This document shows, in pieces, positions 10,610 to 22,122 of a stretch of 64,000 nt of DNA. Numbering within the stretch: position 1 is the first letter of the stretch; every line of letters begins with the position of its first letter. A model generated the notes under the pieces. That model worked only from the letters and a program-made list of their open reading frames with translations. It ran no database searches and had not been told where the DNA came from. The position numbers were made by a program, and so were the translations under genes. The DNA comes from Procambarus clarkii (taxonomy: Eukaryota; Arthropoda; Malacostraca; Decapoda; Cambaridae), in assembly GCF_040958095.1 (NCBI RefSeq), contig NC_091233.1, positions 22,886,943-22,950,942 of the forward strand, given 5' to 3'.

Positions 10610-11402
10610 GGAAGAGTCAGTAAGATGAGCTGCTACACTTAGCTTACATTCAAGCACCTCAAGTCTGAGACGTCCTTAAGTGCTCTTTAAATATGCTGTA
10701 TTTCTAACATAATCCTTTAGTTTGCCCTGAACACCTGTATGTATACGTTTATAAATATTTTAATTACATCTTATGGAAATAATATTCCATATAAATGAAT
10801 TACGTCGACTTATAATGACCTACAATGAAAGTGTTAAATGCGTAAAAAATTTCATTGTAAAATAAAATGTTTGTAGAAATATATTACCTTTGGGAAGATT
10901 TATTTAAAACATTATTTTATACACAATCAAGAAATGCTTAATTTGCAGTAAGGTAAAATAAATAAAAATTAAAGAATAAATATTGATAGTCGTCAAGCCA
11001 GTGTTCTAATCTTAAAATAATCCTCTAGAGTCTAGATAATCAAATTGAGAAGACTCAGAATTCTAAGAATAGATTAAACTAGACAGTTAATTAATAAAGG
11101 TGAAGAAATGGATAACATTCTCAATAAACATGTTGCATGTATAATGCTATTGGTGTTGCATTCCAACATCCATTTCTAGGATTCGCTCACTTGCCTGATA
11201 CAGTAATGCATACCGTGTATTTTTACACGGCATTCGGGAAATAATCCAAGGATATGAATCAGCAGAATATTGAGTTCTGAATTCAGTTCCCTAGAAGACA
11301 CACCAAGTATTCTGAATTGATTTCCGATATCGTGCCTGTGGGTCATGCAGGCTGCAATGATGCAATCAACTGGTCACCGCAGGTTGAAGTGAGTGAAGCA
11401 AC
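10610..11402 (-). other. Gene B intron between coding exons
   Basis: The intron lies between donor GTAAGT (11,408-11,403) and the exon 2 acceptor. It is AT-rich; I see no gene or clear mobile element in it. Confidence 0.6.
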
Positions 11403-11408
11403 ACTTAC

Positions 11409-11950
11409 GGCACAAGTAGTCTGAAGAGCAGCGCTAACAGTCCGTATTGGCCTCCATCAGCGTGGGCGCCACAGACGACCTGTTTGGCGCAACTGGTCGC
11501 GTAGAGGACATCTGGCAGACGCGAGACGGACTCCACGACCAGTCTGGACAGAAGGGACTCCTGGAAGTCCTGTCCCTTTGAGTTCTGTCTACCGGAGGTG
11601 TCTTGACCGGTGGTGTAGATAGCCACGCCCACCGCTCCAAGCATAAACCACGATAGAATGCCTAAGATGCCGAAGGAATACGGATTGAGCCCAGCAGCCT
11701 CAAATTCCGACACGCCCGGCTGGAGGAAGGAGAAGAACGGAAGGGTAAAGGCAATAGAGGTGTTGAAGGCCTTCGCGTGGTCGTAGTGGATGAAGAACCT
11801 GCCTTGCTGGCCCTCCGGCAGCCCTTCAAAGACGTCCCTGATGGTGTCCTCCATGTTGATGGCGGCCTCTGCCACCTCCGCACACAGCGCTGCCGCTGCC
11901 ACCATGCCCACCACACGCCACACCTGCAGGCGTACACACCTGTACGCCAT
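11409..11950 (-). CDS. Gene B, coding exon 1 (signal peptide, membrane segment; function unknown)
   Basis: The start ATG is at 11,950-11,948, 5 bases after an acceptor CTACAG. The product has an N-terminal hydrophobic leader, INMEDTIRDVFEGLP, the sequon FNTS, FTLPFFSFLQPG, SWFMLGAVGVAIYT as membrane segment, and LVVESVSRLPDVL followed by SCAKQVVC (C-x5-C). It ends CC before GTAAGT. It is closest to gene A among the four. A non-coding first exon is expected from the acceptor but I could not locate one between 12 and 16 kb. Confidence 0.8.
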
Positions 11951-12081
11951 CTCACCTGTAGCACGATGTCTTAATTAGCACATATCGCCATGTCTGTTGC
12001 ACGATATATGTATCTCTATTCACTATATACCATCACACAAATACATGTGTTATGAATTTTTTCATCTTCGCCTGTCTAGTA

Positions 12082-12097
12082 ACCCCCCCCCCCCCCC
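12082..12097. repeat. Poly(C) run
   Basis: A homopolymer C run just before the 21-bp array; its length is probably unreliable in any assembly. Confidence 0.9.
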
Positions 12098-12112
12098 ATG
12101 TGTCACTGTTGG

Positions 12113-12960
12113 GCTGTCATACATATCTCCAGGTGGTCATACATATCTCCCAGGTGATCATACATATCTCCCAGGTGATCATACATATCACCCAGGTGGT
12201 CATACATATCTCCCAGGTGATCATACATATCTCCCAGGTGGTCATACATATCTCCCAGGTGATCATGCATATCTCCCAGGTGGTCATACATATCTCCCAG
12301 GTGGTCATACATATCACCCAGGTGGTCATACATATCTCCCAGGTGATCATACATATCTCCCAGGTGATCATACATATCTCCCAGGTGATCATGCATATCT
12401 CCCAGGTGGTCATACATATCTCCCAGGTGGTCATACATATCTCCCAGGTGATCATACATATCACCCAGGTGCTCATACATATCTCCCAGGTGATCATACA
12501 TATCTCCCAGGTGATCATATATATCTCCCAGGTGGTCATACATATCTCCCAGGTGATCATACATATCACCCAGGTGCTCATACATATCTCCCAGGTGGTC
12601 ATACATATCTCCCAGGTGATCATACATATCTCCCAGGTGATCATATATATCTCCCAGGTGATCATACATATCTCCCAGGTGATCATACATATCTCCCAGG
12701 TGATCATACATATCTCCCAGGTGGTCATACATATCTCCCAGGTGGTCATACATATCTCCCAGGTGATCATACATATCTCCCAGGTGGTCATACATATCTC
12801 CCAGGTGATCATACATATCTCCCAGGTGATCATGCATATCTCCAGGTGATCATACATATCTCCAGGTGATCATACATATCTCCCAGGTGATCATGCGTAT
12901 CTCCCAGGTGATCATACATATCACCCAGGTGATCATACATATCTCCCAGGTGATCATACA
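12113..12960. repeat. 21-bp minisatellite upstream of gene B
   Basis: About 40 copies of CATACATATCTCCCAGGTGA plus T; it is unrelated to the CAGCTCCTTG 21-mer. It begins about 160 bp upstream of gene B's coding start, so it would lie in the 5'UTR intron. The multiple-of-three period produces false long ORFs on both strands. Confidence 0.95.
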
Positions 12961-13129
12961 AAGTATACTTGGGTGTTGACCTAAAGTATAATTCAGTATT
13001 TACTCAAAGTATAACTGAGTTTTGACCTTAAGTGCTATGAACAACCACAATAAGGAAGGATTCCAGTAGCAATTAACTGCTACCCAACTCTAATTTTAAG
13101 ACTTCCCTGAATTGCTACTGAAGCATAGA

Positions 13130-13265
13130 GGAATTAGTTGAGCCACACCCCAGTCATATAAATTATCAACCACAGCAAACATAGGTAATAACATTTCATT
13201 CACTTGGGCTCTAGGAGACTCGAACCGCCGACTCCCAAGAGTAGGAGATGATAGCATTCTCCTTC
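13130..13265 (-). mobile_element. SINE fragment
   Basis: CTAGGAGACTCGAACCGCCG is a tRNA-like B-box region on the minus strand. The adjoining AATAACATTTCATTCACTTGG also occurs next to the SINE at 16,745-17,030. Confidence 0.55.
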
Positions 13266-13269
13266 AACA

Positions 13270-13790
13270 TCACTAATAACACTTAAAGAACGCTTCATAC
13301 ATAGTTTATCAGCGCTGATTACCAACCATCAACAAACAACTCACAAAATCTAAGGACAAAAAAAACTATCCAATATAAAATTATCAAAAATTATATAAGT
13401 ATATTTTCAATTTAAGGATAAGTATTATGAGTATTTTGTTTTTATTTCCGCGTGATAATTGCATAAATGTTTATGAAAGTTAAAAAAATAAAATAATGAT
13501 AATTAAAAAGGTAAAATCATTAAAATTAAATTAGTCATTACAAAAGTTTCTAGGAAATATAATTGGGAGGGGGAATATAACTATTACACAATGTTATAAT
13601 GTATTTATTATAATGTGATGCCAATTCGCCATGGGAGGGAACTGAAAGTAATTGGGGAAAACTTAGTTAAGATATCCCTAAACATGTCTTAAAACAGACA
13701 TATACCTTGATCACGTGTTAGCAAGCTACACACCACCCTTACATGTGCATGAAAGAATTAAACAATCTTCAGTAATATATATGATCTTTA
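13270..13790. other. AT-rich sequence without recognised genes
   Basis: A-rich and T-rich non-coding sequence; I see no long ORF, splice-linked exon or repeat array. Confidence 0.5.
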
Positions 13791-13794
13791 GAGC

Positions 13795-13875
13795 CTTTGA
13801 ACAAATCCACAAGGGCCGTGACGAGGGTTCGAACCTACATCCGAAAGGATCCCAGACGTTGCCTTAGAGCCATTC
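13795..13875 (-). mobile_element. tRNA-derived SINE fragment
   Basis: Shares ACAAATCCACAAGGGCCGTG, a B box and ATCCCAGACGTTGCCTTA with the copy at 10,245-10,345. Confidence 0.65.
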
Positions 13876-14109
13876 ATTGATGGTAGAAGTAATACACCAT
13901 AAGCGATCTTTCACCTCGTGGCGCCCCCTGGGTCATACTGACAGTGCTGCACACAACATATACGCCAAAAATACATATAATACACATGTACTGTTTGGTT
14001 AATTAGAGGATCCAGTGGCTTGACCCCAAGACAAAAGTCGAATCCAAAAAAAAAAAAAAGTCGGCCCCATCATTTGGTAAGACGTCCATTTTTATTATTA
14101 TTATTATTT

Positions 14110-14215
14110 TCTACCACAAGACGTCAGTAGACGTTCTGCGTCAGTAGACGTCCTGCGTCAGTAGACGTTCTGCGTCAGTAGATGTCGTGCGTCACTAGAC
14201 GTTCTGCGTCAGTAC
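14110..14215. repeat. 17-bp GTCAGTAGACGTTCTGC repeats
   Basis: About six near-tandem copies of GTCAGTAGACGTTCTGC. They are followed (14,250-14,390) by a run of scattered AACGT/ACGTT motifs. Confidence 0.8.
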
Positions 14216-14477
14216 AACCTTCTAATGCTCGAGTAATTATAAATCACTGTATAATCAACGTCATCCACGTTCAGTTAACGTAGGGTCACCGTTTTCTGCG
14301 TTTAATGAACGTAGAAACAACATTATAAACGTTTAAACAACGTACATTCAACGTTACCAGCGATGCTTCAATGTTACATTAACGGTTGTTTGGCCCCCAT
14401 TTGGGATGAGGGGTAGTTACATGGGGCGACATATACATATATACAGCTAAAGTGGGTGGTTCAATTGACAGACTCAG

Positions 14478-14571
14478 CAAATTATATATATATATATATA
14501 TATATATCTTTATTTAAGGCATTCTTCAATTTAGTTTACATATCACTAGTTAGATATTACACAATATTCTC

Positions 14572-14664
<93 letters not shown>
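14478..14664. repeat. Two (TA)n tracts
   Basis: TA tracts at about 14,482-14,507 and 14,576-14,662, separated by about 70 bp of AT-rich unique sequence. Confidence 0.95.
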
Positions 14665-14667
<3 letters not shown>

Positions 14668-14669
14668 TA

Positions 14670-15320
14670 ATTAAAACATTTCCTTTCCAATTAAAATCTA
14701 TAATGTTTCGAATACTCAATGGTATTCATCATCAAATGTAAAATACTGAACAAATTTAATTAAATTAAATTTAACAGTTAACATAGAATCTATTCTAATA
14801 ACATGATTACATTCTTAAAAAAACAAAACAGAAAATGACACTAGTTTTATTAAAAGAAAATGACACTAGTTTTTTAAAAGAAAATATTAGATCTTTGAGG
14901 ACTGACTTACATTAATTTTTTTTTTCAGAAATTAGGAATATCACTGTTATGAAAGTTGTCATAGTTTACATGAGTCCGCTTGCGTGTGATTGCGTGTCAT
15001 TGCGTGTCATTATTTTAGACTTACGGTTTACTGCATGATAATGCATATTCCCGCAGCGTCTCCATGTAACATACGTCAACTCAAAAGTGGTCTTGTCTAA
15101 TCAGAGTCGTAAAACTCTTGACACGTCTAACCAATCGAGGTTGATGGTAGATGATTAGTAGTTCGAGGAAACATCAGCTTTACAATGCTTTCAGTTTTGT
15201 CTAAAGCACTGGATTATTTTGATGTTGTATTCGATAGCGTCAGATTTTCTGTGCATTCGCCATTGTTTCATGTCCTTTGGTCATTTATAAAAATCTGTAT
15301 TTTTATATTTTACAGTGTCA
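14670..15320. other. AT-rich intergenic sequence
   Basis: Contains a short duplication of AAAGAAAATGACACTAGTTT near 14,830-14,885. Otherwise no gene is seen. Confidence 0.5.
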
Positions 15321-15403
15321 CTAAACTAGGCCTACCCAAGATTATCAGTGAACTAGGCCTACCCAAGAATATCAGTGAACTAGGCCTACCCAAGATTATC
15401 ACT
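15320..15403. repeat. 27-bp triplicate
   Basis: Three tandem copies of ACTAGGCCTACCCAAGATTA plus TCAGTGA. Confidence 0.85.
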
Positions 15404-15965
15404 TTTGAAAGATTAATTATCATTGGTAATTTATTTAATGCGTTTTTAGGGTAGTTTTGATGTGTAAAACCATGTTGTTAAGGTCATTGATGCCATTTTC
15501 CTGTAATAAGGTCAATAATTGTCACCAGAAGTGTTTGTGATGAATATATCATGTCTGCACTTTGTGTCCCACTCATCCATGATTCATCTAAGTCAATGAT
15601 GAGTAACACAGTCCCCCCTCGACTAAATAACATAAACTCTCTGACTACTGTGAGACTAAATGTTTATCACTGATATATTTACGCCATAAGAACGGGTCGC
15701 GTATTGCAGCGACGATAACCAGGTCCACGATAACCCTTCGTAGTCTCCAAACTAGAGAAGGAAACCTAGATAATAATGCCATTTGTAAGTTTCTTGTAGT
15801 GACAGGAGCCAAGACAAGCATTTCCTTGTTTCATCAGCAGACTACTCAAATGCCCGCTCGAGTAATTTTATGAAAAAAATGCCCAGAAAAGCCATTGAGG
15901 ACTTTCGCCATGCTAAGCTTTCAGAAGTGACCTCTCCTTCAAGCCTTGTCGTGTTGCAGCTCCCG
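15404..15965. other. Sequence with no recognised feature
   Basis: Short chance ORFs only. 15,985-16,040 holds four copies of CTCTACTCGCT, which abut gene C's stop codon. Confidence 0.45.
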
Positions 15966-16033
15966 AGACCCGCCTCGGGAGACGCTGCCCTCTACTCGCT
16001 ACCCTCTACTCGCTGCCCTCTACTCGCTGCCCT

Positions 16034-16193
16034 CTACTCGCTACCGAGCCAGTAGTCATGCATAAAGAGGAGGAGGTCAAGGGGTTGGACGAGACATGGG
16101 AACTCGTACAGGCAGTCTTGGCCATCCTCCTCCCCGTACTTTGCCGCCTTCTGGAACTCCGTCTCCGTCTCCTCAGCTGTACCGGACGTGAAC
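16034..16193 (-). CDS. Gene C, coding exon 2
   Basis: After acceptor CTCAG (16,196-16,194) the frame reads FTSGTAEETE, TEFQKAAKYG, DCLYEFPC (C-x5-C), QPLDLLL and MHDYWLGSE, then TAG (16,036-16,034). Phase 2 joining (CA|G) to exon 1 gives 681 nt, 226 residues plus stop. It aligns throughout with exon 2 of A, B and D but is the most divergent. Its last codons lie in a small 11-bp tandem repeat, so the C-terminus may be slippage-prone. Confidence 0.78.
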
Positions 16194-16744
16194 CTGAGGA
16201 AGACGGAAGAGTCAGATATGCTTACGTCGTGAAATCTTGAAGTATACGTCTGTTATTGTTGCTATCTTTCAGACCTGATTTGTTTTTGTTTCATGGGCGG
16301 AAACTAAATATTGTTATGCAATTATATGTGGGCCTGGAACATATTTTTTGTTCCATCAAGATGGCTCTGTCTAATATATGAAGCACACAGTCTAGTGCCT
16401 AGAGTATGCAGTCTATAACGACTGGAAGAAACACTCTAATGTTTGGATCACACAGTCAGTTGCTTGGAGCACTATCTGCTGCTACTGTGTAATGCTTACA
16501 CTCTCGTTGTGTAGGGTATTGTAACTGTTGAGTAGTAATTACAGAGTTGTGTGTGAACTACGCCAGGATGAAGTGCGTAGTTAGCAGTGGAATAGTGGGC
16601 TGGTAGGTGACTCAGCTGTGGACCACCTGCATACATATGGGCCACATGTATATGTATACACAACTGCTGTGGCTGGGTTGTGGTTGTTCATGGAGTCCTG
16701 ACGGTTTCCCTCATAATCACGCCAGCTCTCTGATATGTATTCAG

Positions 16745-17030
16745 ATCACATGTCAGATCTCTAATATGTATTTCACTCACACGGGCCATCAGAGCCTCGA
16801 ACCTCGAAGCACAAAAAGCAGCAGCGTTCAGCCCTACCACCTGAGCCACGAGGACCCACTGTGAGGAAGGGTCTCAGAGACACCAAACTGATATCCAACT
16901 GCAACTCTAGTCCTTCCGTGAGGCGCCACATGGGCATGAAGGTGGCAGGTAATCCACATCAGTCATATTCATCACTAACCACAATGTGGTGGATAATAAC
17001 CTTTCATTCACTTGGACTATAGAAGTAATT
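16745..17030 (-). mobile_element. SINE within gene C intron
   Basis: A tRNA-like segment on minus (CAGAGCCTCGAACCTCGAAG on plus) is followed by AACCTTTCATTCACTTGGAC, which is shared with 13,130-13,265. Confidence 0.5.
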
Positions 17031-17162
17031 ATTGTTGTGGGAGCAAGTTCCTTCTTTCATCTCCCACTTTCCAACATAAGTCAGCAACAGAACACAAATA
17101 TATGAATCAGTATCATCAGTCTATAAGATAATGAGTGATTAAAAACGTGCAGTGTTACTTAC

Positions 17163-17683
17163 TGCGAGAGGAATCTGATGGGCCAGGCTAGGTAGCCGTA
17201 TGTGTGTCGATCAGCGTAGGCCCCACAGATAGCCAGACTGGCACAGCTTCTCGTATCCACCACCTTGGGCAGTTCCAGGACTGACTCTACGACGCGATTG
17301 GTCAGAAAGGAATCCTGTAAGTACTTTGCCTCTGAGTCCTCCCTACCCCCAGGCAGCCAGGCTTTATGGGTTGCGGTGTAAACAGCCACTCCAAAGGCAC
17401 CAAGCAAGAAGAGTGATATGAAAGTCAGATACGCGAAGGACTGAGTACTGAGGCCAGATGCTGTAAAGTCATTCGCTCCAGGCAGTGTGAAGGAGAAGAG
17501 GGGAATGGTGAAGGACAGACTGGCGTTGAAAGGCGTCACTTTATCATAGCTGAAAAATCTGCCTTCTTGGACATCCGTCAGAGGCCAGAACAGGTCGTTG
17601 ATGGTATCGTTTATGTTCTCGGCAGCCACTGGCAGCCCGCACAACCCCGCCACCACTGATACCACCGCCACCCACCACGCCAT
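17163..17683 (-). CDS. Gene C, coding exon 1 (signal peptide, membrane segment; function unknown)
   Basis: The start ATG is at 17,683-17,681 (MAWWVAVV), 5 bases after acceptor CTTTACAG. The product has a signal peptide, ENINDTINDLFWPLT, the sequon FNAS, FTIPLFSFTLPG, a membrane segment (LTFISLFLLGAFGVAVY), VVESVLELPKVVDTRSC with C-x5-C, then ICGAYADRHTYGYLAWPIRF. The exon ends CA at GTAAGT (17,162-17,157). Exon 1 pairs with gene D (AWPIRFL, FTIPLF), while A and B form the other pair. Confidence 0.8.
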
Positions 17684-17827
17684 CACGCCTGTAAAGAAGC
17701 CCAATACCACATACCGTCAGGCTCATACCTTCAGGGGTCTTGGGACGTTGTTGTTAAAGATTCGCTACTTGGAACAAACAGCTCCAAGTAGCACGGGCTA
17801 TGGTGAGCCCGTAGTGCCTTCTAATTG

Positions 17828-18015
17828 TTGACCAGACCACACACTAAAAGTTGAAGGGACGACGACGTTTCGGTCCGTCCTGGACCATTCTCAAGTCGAT
17901 TGTGACACAATCGACTTGAGAATGGTCCAGGACGGACCGAAACGTCGTCGTCCCTTCAACTTTTAGTGTGTGGTCTGGTCAACATACTTCAGCCACGTTA
18001 TTGTGACTCATCCTC
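17828..18015. repeat. Inverted-dimer palindrome, copy 2
   Basis: Two arms meet at a perfect centre, TCGATTGTGACACAATCGA, near 17,905. The arms read CACTAAAAGTTGAAGGG where copy 1 reads CACTAGAAGGTGAAGGG; both arms of each copy share their copy's variant. The tail to 18,015 matches copies 1 and 3. Confidence 0.88.
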
Positions 18016-18029
18016 TGCCTTCTAATTGT

Positions 18030-18700
18030 TGGGAGGAGTTGTGGAGTGGACATAAACAAGGAAGTTGAACAGAAACAAAAGCATAACATTGTAAAGAAAC
18101 ACAATTAATGATTTACTTACTAACGAATCCTTCTCAATGAAGTTTAGGCTTTAGCCATTTCCCGATTTATATTATTTAAAATTAATTGTTAGAAATACTC
18201 TTTTATTGCCCATTTATGAGTTGAATTGCCCACCTGCCCTTCGTGTATGTTAATATGTCTAAATTGCCCACCTGCCCTTCGTGTATGTTAATATGTCTAA
18301 AGATGATTTGACTATTCATCTACGGCTATAAATTTCACACTTAACCTGTTTAACTCGGATTAAATCAGAATATAATATCAAACTGAATAATTAATACGAA
18401 AAGCACAATATATTAAATATCTTAAGGAAGGTGTTAATTGTTAAATATTTAGAACATCAAAGGAACGAAAATGTAAACTCCGAAATATAACGAAGCAAAA
18501 GTGTAAAATATATTAACGAAGGAAAATAATGAAGAACCGGTTAGTCCGCAGGAAAAGATGATAAACACGGAATAGAAGACAACAATGTATCGTAATTTGC
18601 TTGTCAGCTGCTCTGAAGACGGTAGAGTACTTAAAGACTATTTCCTCACAGATATAACTGTGCAACAGTTATAACTTATAACTGTTATAACTATATCTAT
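18030..18700. other. AT-rich intron/intergenic sequence
   Basis: Holds a 38-bp direct duplication at 18,227-18,301 (CCCACCTGCCCTTCGTGTAT and flanks). No gene seen. If gene C's predicted 5' exon at 22 kb is right, this lies in its 5'UTR intron. Confidence 0.5.
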
Positions 18701-18704
18701 AGTT

Positions 18705-18985
18705 ACCAGTCTCCGTGGTGTAGTGGTAAGACACTCGCCTGGCGTTCCGCGAGCGCTATGTCATGGGTTCGTATCCTGGCCGGGGAGGATTTACTGGGCG
18801 CAAATCCTTAACTGTAGCCTCTGTTTAACTCAACAGTAAAATGTGTACTTGGTTGTAACAAGGATTCTTCGCGGCGGGGATCGTATTCCAGGGACCTGGC
18901 CGAAACGCTACGCGTACTAGTGGCTCTACAACCATGTAACAACTCTTGTATATATCTCAAAAACAAAAAAAAAATAAGGCTAATT
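18705..18985 (+). mobile_element. tRNA-derived SINE with A-rich tail
   Basis: The tRNA-like head has an A box (TGGTGTAGTGGTAAGACACT) and B box (GGGTTCGTATCC) at usual spacing. A body of about 180 bp follows, ending in an A-rich stretch near 18,958-18,977. Confidence 0.75.
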
Positions 18986-19094
18986 TGCACGCAGGGAGCA
19001 CCGGAGCGAACAGTGGCCACTAATTGGGAAAGTGGAAGGAAGAATTAGTTGTGGTAGTATATGGAGCAACAAACAATTAGTTTCTCATATTTAT

Positions 19095-19200
19095 TCACAC
19101 TTGTCTGTTTCGCTCGGGAATCGAACCCGGGCCCGTGGCGTTCCTTCAGTGGCGCGAGATTTAAATCCTGCACTATCATGACAGTTATGACGTCATAGTG
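19095..19200 (-). mobile_element. tRNA-like SINE fragment
   Basis: GGGAATCGAACCCGGGCCCG is a good B box on the minus strand, with a degraded remainder. Confidence 0.5.
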
Positions 19201-19615
19201 GCATCACACATCTGCCTACATCTTTAAATGGAAATGTCTGTCTGTCTGTGAGTTTGTCCAAAGCCGGAGGCCAGAAGCTAGAGGCTGGCCTCACCCATCA
19301 TTCCTAGATCATATTGGGGTATTGGAGTGTCATTGGGCAGTCTGGGTCGGCCTCAGTGCCATTCTTTAAGAATTACCGGCTCTTATAGGGACCCCTACGA
19401 AATTTTGAAGTCTAAAATCGGGCATTCGTTATCCGTAGATTTATTATGTAATATTGAACTTTCTTAGAAATAAAGATATCATAGAGGAATGGGAGTGGAG
19501 GAATGGGGAGAAATAGAGAGATGAGAAGGGACATGTTGAAGGAGATGGAAGAAAAGGAGGAGAAAGGTGGGAAGGGGGGGGGGGGATTGGGAGAGGGAAG
19601 GATAGGGGAAGAGAG

Positions 19616-19617
<2 letters not shown>

Positions 19618-19693
<76 letters not shown>
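19618..19693. repeat. (TA)n microsatellite
   Basis: About 75 bp of uninterrupted TA, preceded by a purine-rich stretch including a G run. Confidence 0.97.
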
Positions 19694-19695
<2 letters not shown>

Positions 19696-19807
19696 GGATC
19701 CGATGATGTGTTAACACGAAACTCCTCAAGGAATTTCCTGTTTCATTTTCATTTGTGATTAAACAGTCACATTATTCATCACGTGTTAATTTCTTCGTGA
19801 TTGACGC

Positions 19808-20160
19808 GCACACACTCACACACACACACACACATACACACACACACACACACACAGGGGGGGCCATGGGGGCGCCGGTGGCTGTGTGGATAGCACGCTG
19901 GTCACGTAATCCTGTGGCCCGGGTTCGATTCCCAGCGCCGGCGTGATACAAAAATTCTTTCACTCTGATGCCCCTGTTACCTAGCAGTAAATAGGTACCT
20001 GGGAGTTAGCCAGCTGTTACGGGCTGCTTCCTGGTGTGTGTTTGTGAGTGTGTGTGGGAGAAAAATATTAGTAGTTAGTAACAGTTGATTGATTGACAGT
20101 TGAGAGGCGGGCCGAAAGAGCAAAGCTCAACCCCCGCAAACACAACTAGGTGAATACAGG
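19808..20160 (+). mobile_element. SINE with LINE-derived 3' tail, copy 1
   Basis: A (CA)n run leads into a tRNA-like head: A box (GTGGCTGTGTGGATAGCACG) and B box (GGTTCGATTCC). A body (TTACCTAGCAGTAAATAGGT and on) follows, then a tail GTTGAGAGGCGGGCCGAAAG with CTCAACCCCCGCAAACACAA. That tail matches the 3' end of the LINE at 20,161-21,865. Other copies are at 20,567 (head only) and 28,190 (minus). Confidence 0.85.
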
Positions 20161-20668
20161 CATCTGTTAGAACTGGACGTGGATAAGGCTTTCGGTCCTG
20201 ACGAAATTTCACCATGGGTACTGAAAAAGTGTGCAGAGGCACTTTGCTTGCCACTCTCCATAGTGTATAGTAGGTCACTGGAGACGAGAGACCTGCCAGA
20301 AATATGGAAGACTGCTAATGTAGTCCCAATATACAAAAAGGGTGACAGACAAGAGGCACTGAACTACAGGCCAGTGTCCTTAACTTGTATACCATGCAAG
20401 GTGATGGAGAAGATTGTGAGAAAAAACTTGCAACACATCTGGAGAGAAGAGACTTCGTGACAACCCATCAACATGGGTTCAGGGAGGGTAAATCTTGCCT
20501 GACTGGCTTGATAGAATTCTACGACCAGGTGACAAAGATTAAGCAAGAAAGAGAACACACACACACAGGGGGGGCGGGGGGGGCCATGGGGGCGCCGGTG
20601 GCTGTGTGGATAGCACGCTGGTCACGTAATCCTGTGGTCCGGGTTCGATTCCCAGCGCCGGCGTGATT

Positions 20669-20704
<36 letters not shown>

Positions 20705-21865
20705 GGGCGAACTGCATTTTTTTGGACTGTCGGAAAGCCTTTGACACAGTACCCCATAAAAGGTTCATGCATAAGCTGGAGAAACAGGCAGGAGTAACTG
20801 GTAGGGCGCTCCAGTGGATAAGGGAGTACCTAAGCAATAGGAAGCAGAGAGTTATAGTGAGGGGTGAGACCTCAGAATGGCGTGAAGTCACCAGTGGAGT
20901 CCCACAGGGCTCTGTGCTTGGACCTATCCTGTTTCTGATATACGTAAATGATCTCCCAGAGGGTATAGACTCATTCCTCTCAATGTTTGCTGACGATGCC
21001 AAAATTATGAGAAGGATTAAGACAGAGGAGGACAGCTTGAGGCTTCAAGAAGACCTGGACAAGCTGCAGGAATGGTCGAACAAATGGTTGTTAGAGTTTA
21101 ACCCAAGCAAATGTAATGTAATGAAGATAGGTGTAGGGAGCAGGACACCAGATACAAAGTGTAATTTGGGAGATGAAATACTTCAAGAGTCTGAGAGAGA
21201 GAAAGACCTGGGGGTTGATATCACGCCAGATCTGTCCCCTGAAGCCCATATCATGAGGATAACATCAGCAGCATATGCCAGGTTGGCTAACATAAGAACG
21301 GCATTTAGAAACTTGTGTAAGAAATAATTCAGAGCTTTGTATACCACATATGTCAGACCAATCCTGGAGTATGCGGCTCCAACATGGAGTCCATATCAAA
21401 TCAAGCGTAAGACTAAACTGGGAAAGGTTCAAAGGTTTGCCATGAGACTAGTGCCCGAGCTGAGAGGTATGAGCTACGAGGAGAGACTACGGGAATTAAA
21501 CCTCACTTCGTTGGAAGATAGCAGAGTTAGGGGGGACATGATCACCACATACAAGCTTCTCAAAGGAACTGCTAGGGTAGATAAAGATAGACTATTGAAC
21601 AAAAGGGGCACACGCACTAGGGGACACAGGTGGAAACTGAGTGCCCACATGAACCATAGAGGCATTATAATATTTTCTTCAGTGTCAGAGTAGACAAATG
21701 GAATGCATTAGGCAGTGATGTGGTGGAGGCTGACTCCATACACAGTTTCAAGTGTAGATATGATAGAGCCCAGTAGGCTCAGGAACCTGTACACCAGTTG
21801 ATTGTTGAGAGGCGGGACCAAAGAGCCAGAGCTCAACCCCTGCAAGCACAACTAGATGAGTACAC
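20161..21865 (+). pseudogene. Non-LTR retrotransposon reverse transcriptase, broken (CR1/Jockey-like)
   Basis: Reverse-transcriptase blocks appear in order: AFGPDEISPWVLKKC, NYRPVSLT, HGFREGKSCL, then after an inserted SINE FLDCRKAFDTVPHK, SGVPQGSVLGPILF, FADDAK with the catalytic aspartates, and the thumb region DLGVDI and ILEYAAPTWSP. It lacks the endonuclease (5' truncated at the SINE), has a frameshift near 20,440-20,460, stops near 21,325 and 21,690, and a SINE at 20,567-20,701. The clade assignment is from general family knowledge. Confidence 0.88.
20567..20701 (+). mobile_element. SINE head with poly(A), inserted in the LINE
   Basis: A tRNA-like head identical in layout to 19,861-19,945 ends directly in about 30 A residues. 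It lacks the body and LINE-like tail. It interrupts the reverse transcriptase between KQERE and CIFLDCRKAFD. Confidence 0.88.
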
Positions 21866-22045
21866 AGGGGACAAGCCACATACAGACATCACAGTAAACT
21901 TGTAGTGCCAATATTTAACACACAAAAACAAATTAACACAAGTACAATCACTGCTAAGCTATCATCTCGTGACTAGTTACTCACCGGCCTATTGAGTTCA
22001 GAGTCCCGTCCTCCTGAACCTCTAACATCATGAGTACTTACTCAC

Positions 22046-22122
22046 CTGGATATTCAAGGATGAGTCCCAGGTTCACCAGGACACAAGAGGTGCAACACTC
22101 ACCACTCAAGTCCACTACACAC
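22046..22122 (-). promoter_or_regulatory. Gene C predicted non-coding first exon
   Basis: On the minus strand a donor CAG|GTGAGT (22,048-22,040) is preceded by about 75 nt that resemble the 5' exons of genes A and D (GAATATCCAG, CTTGAGTGGTGAGTGTT). The initiator is degenerate (CCAGTGTG). If it is joined to gene C, the 5'UTR intron is 4.35 kb and contains the LINE and several SINEs. Confidence 0.42.

Noticed and set aside
12000-12870. Collagen-like or mucin-like HTYLPGD repeat protein
   Set aside because: 21-bp minisatellite with ORFs on both strands; it lies in the expected 5'UTR intron of gene B.
18720-18795. Functional tRNA gene
   Set aside because: A and B boxes are good, but the head continues into a SINE body with an A-rich tail and I cannot fold a complete acceptor stem. 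The other tRNA-like heads (19,861; 20,580; 31,600; 48,415) are SINEs for the same reason.
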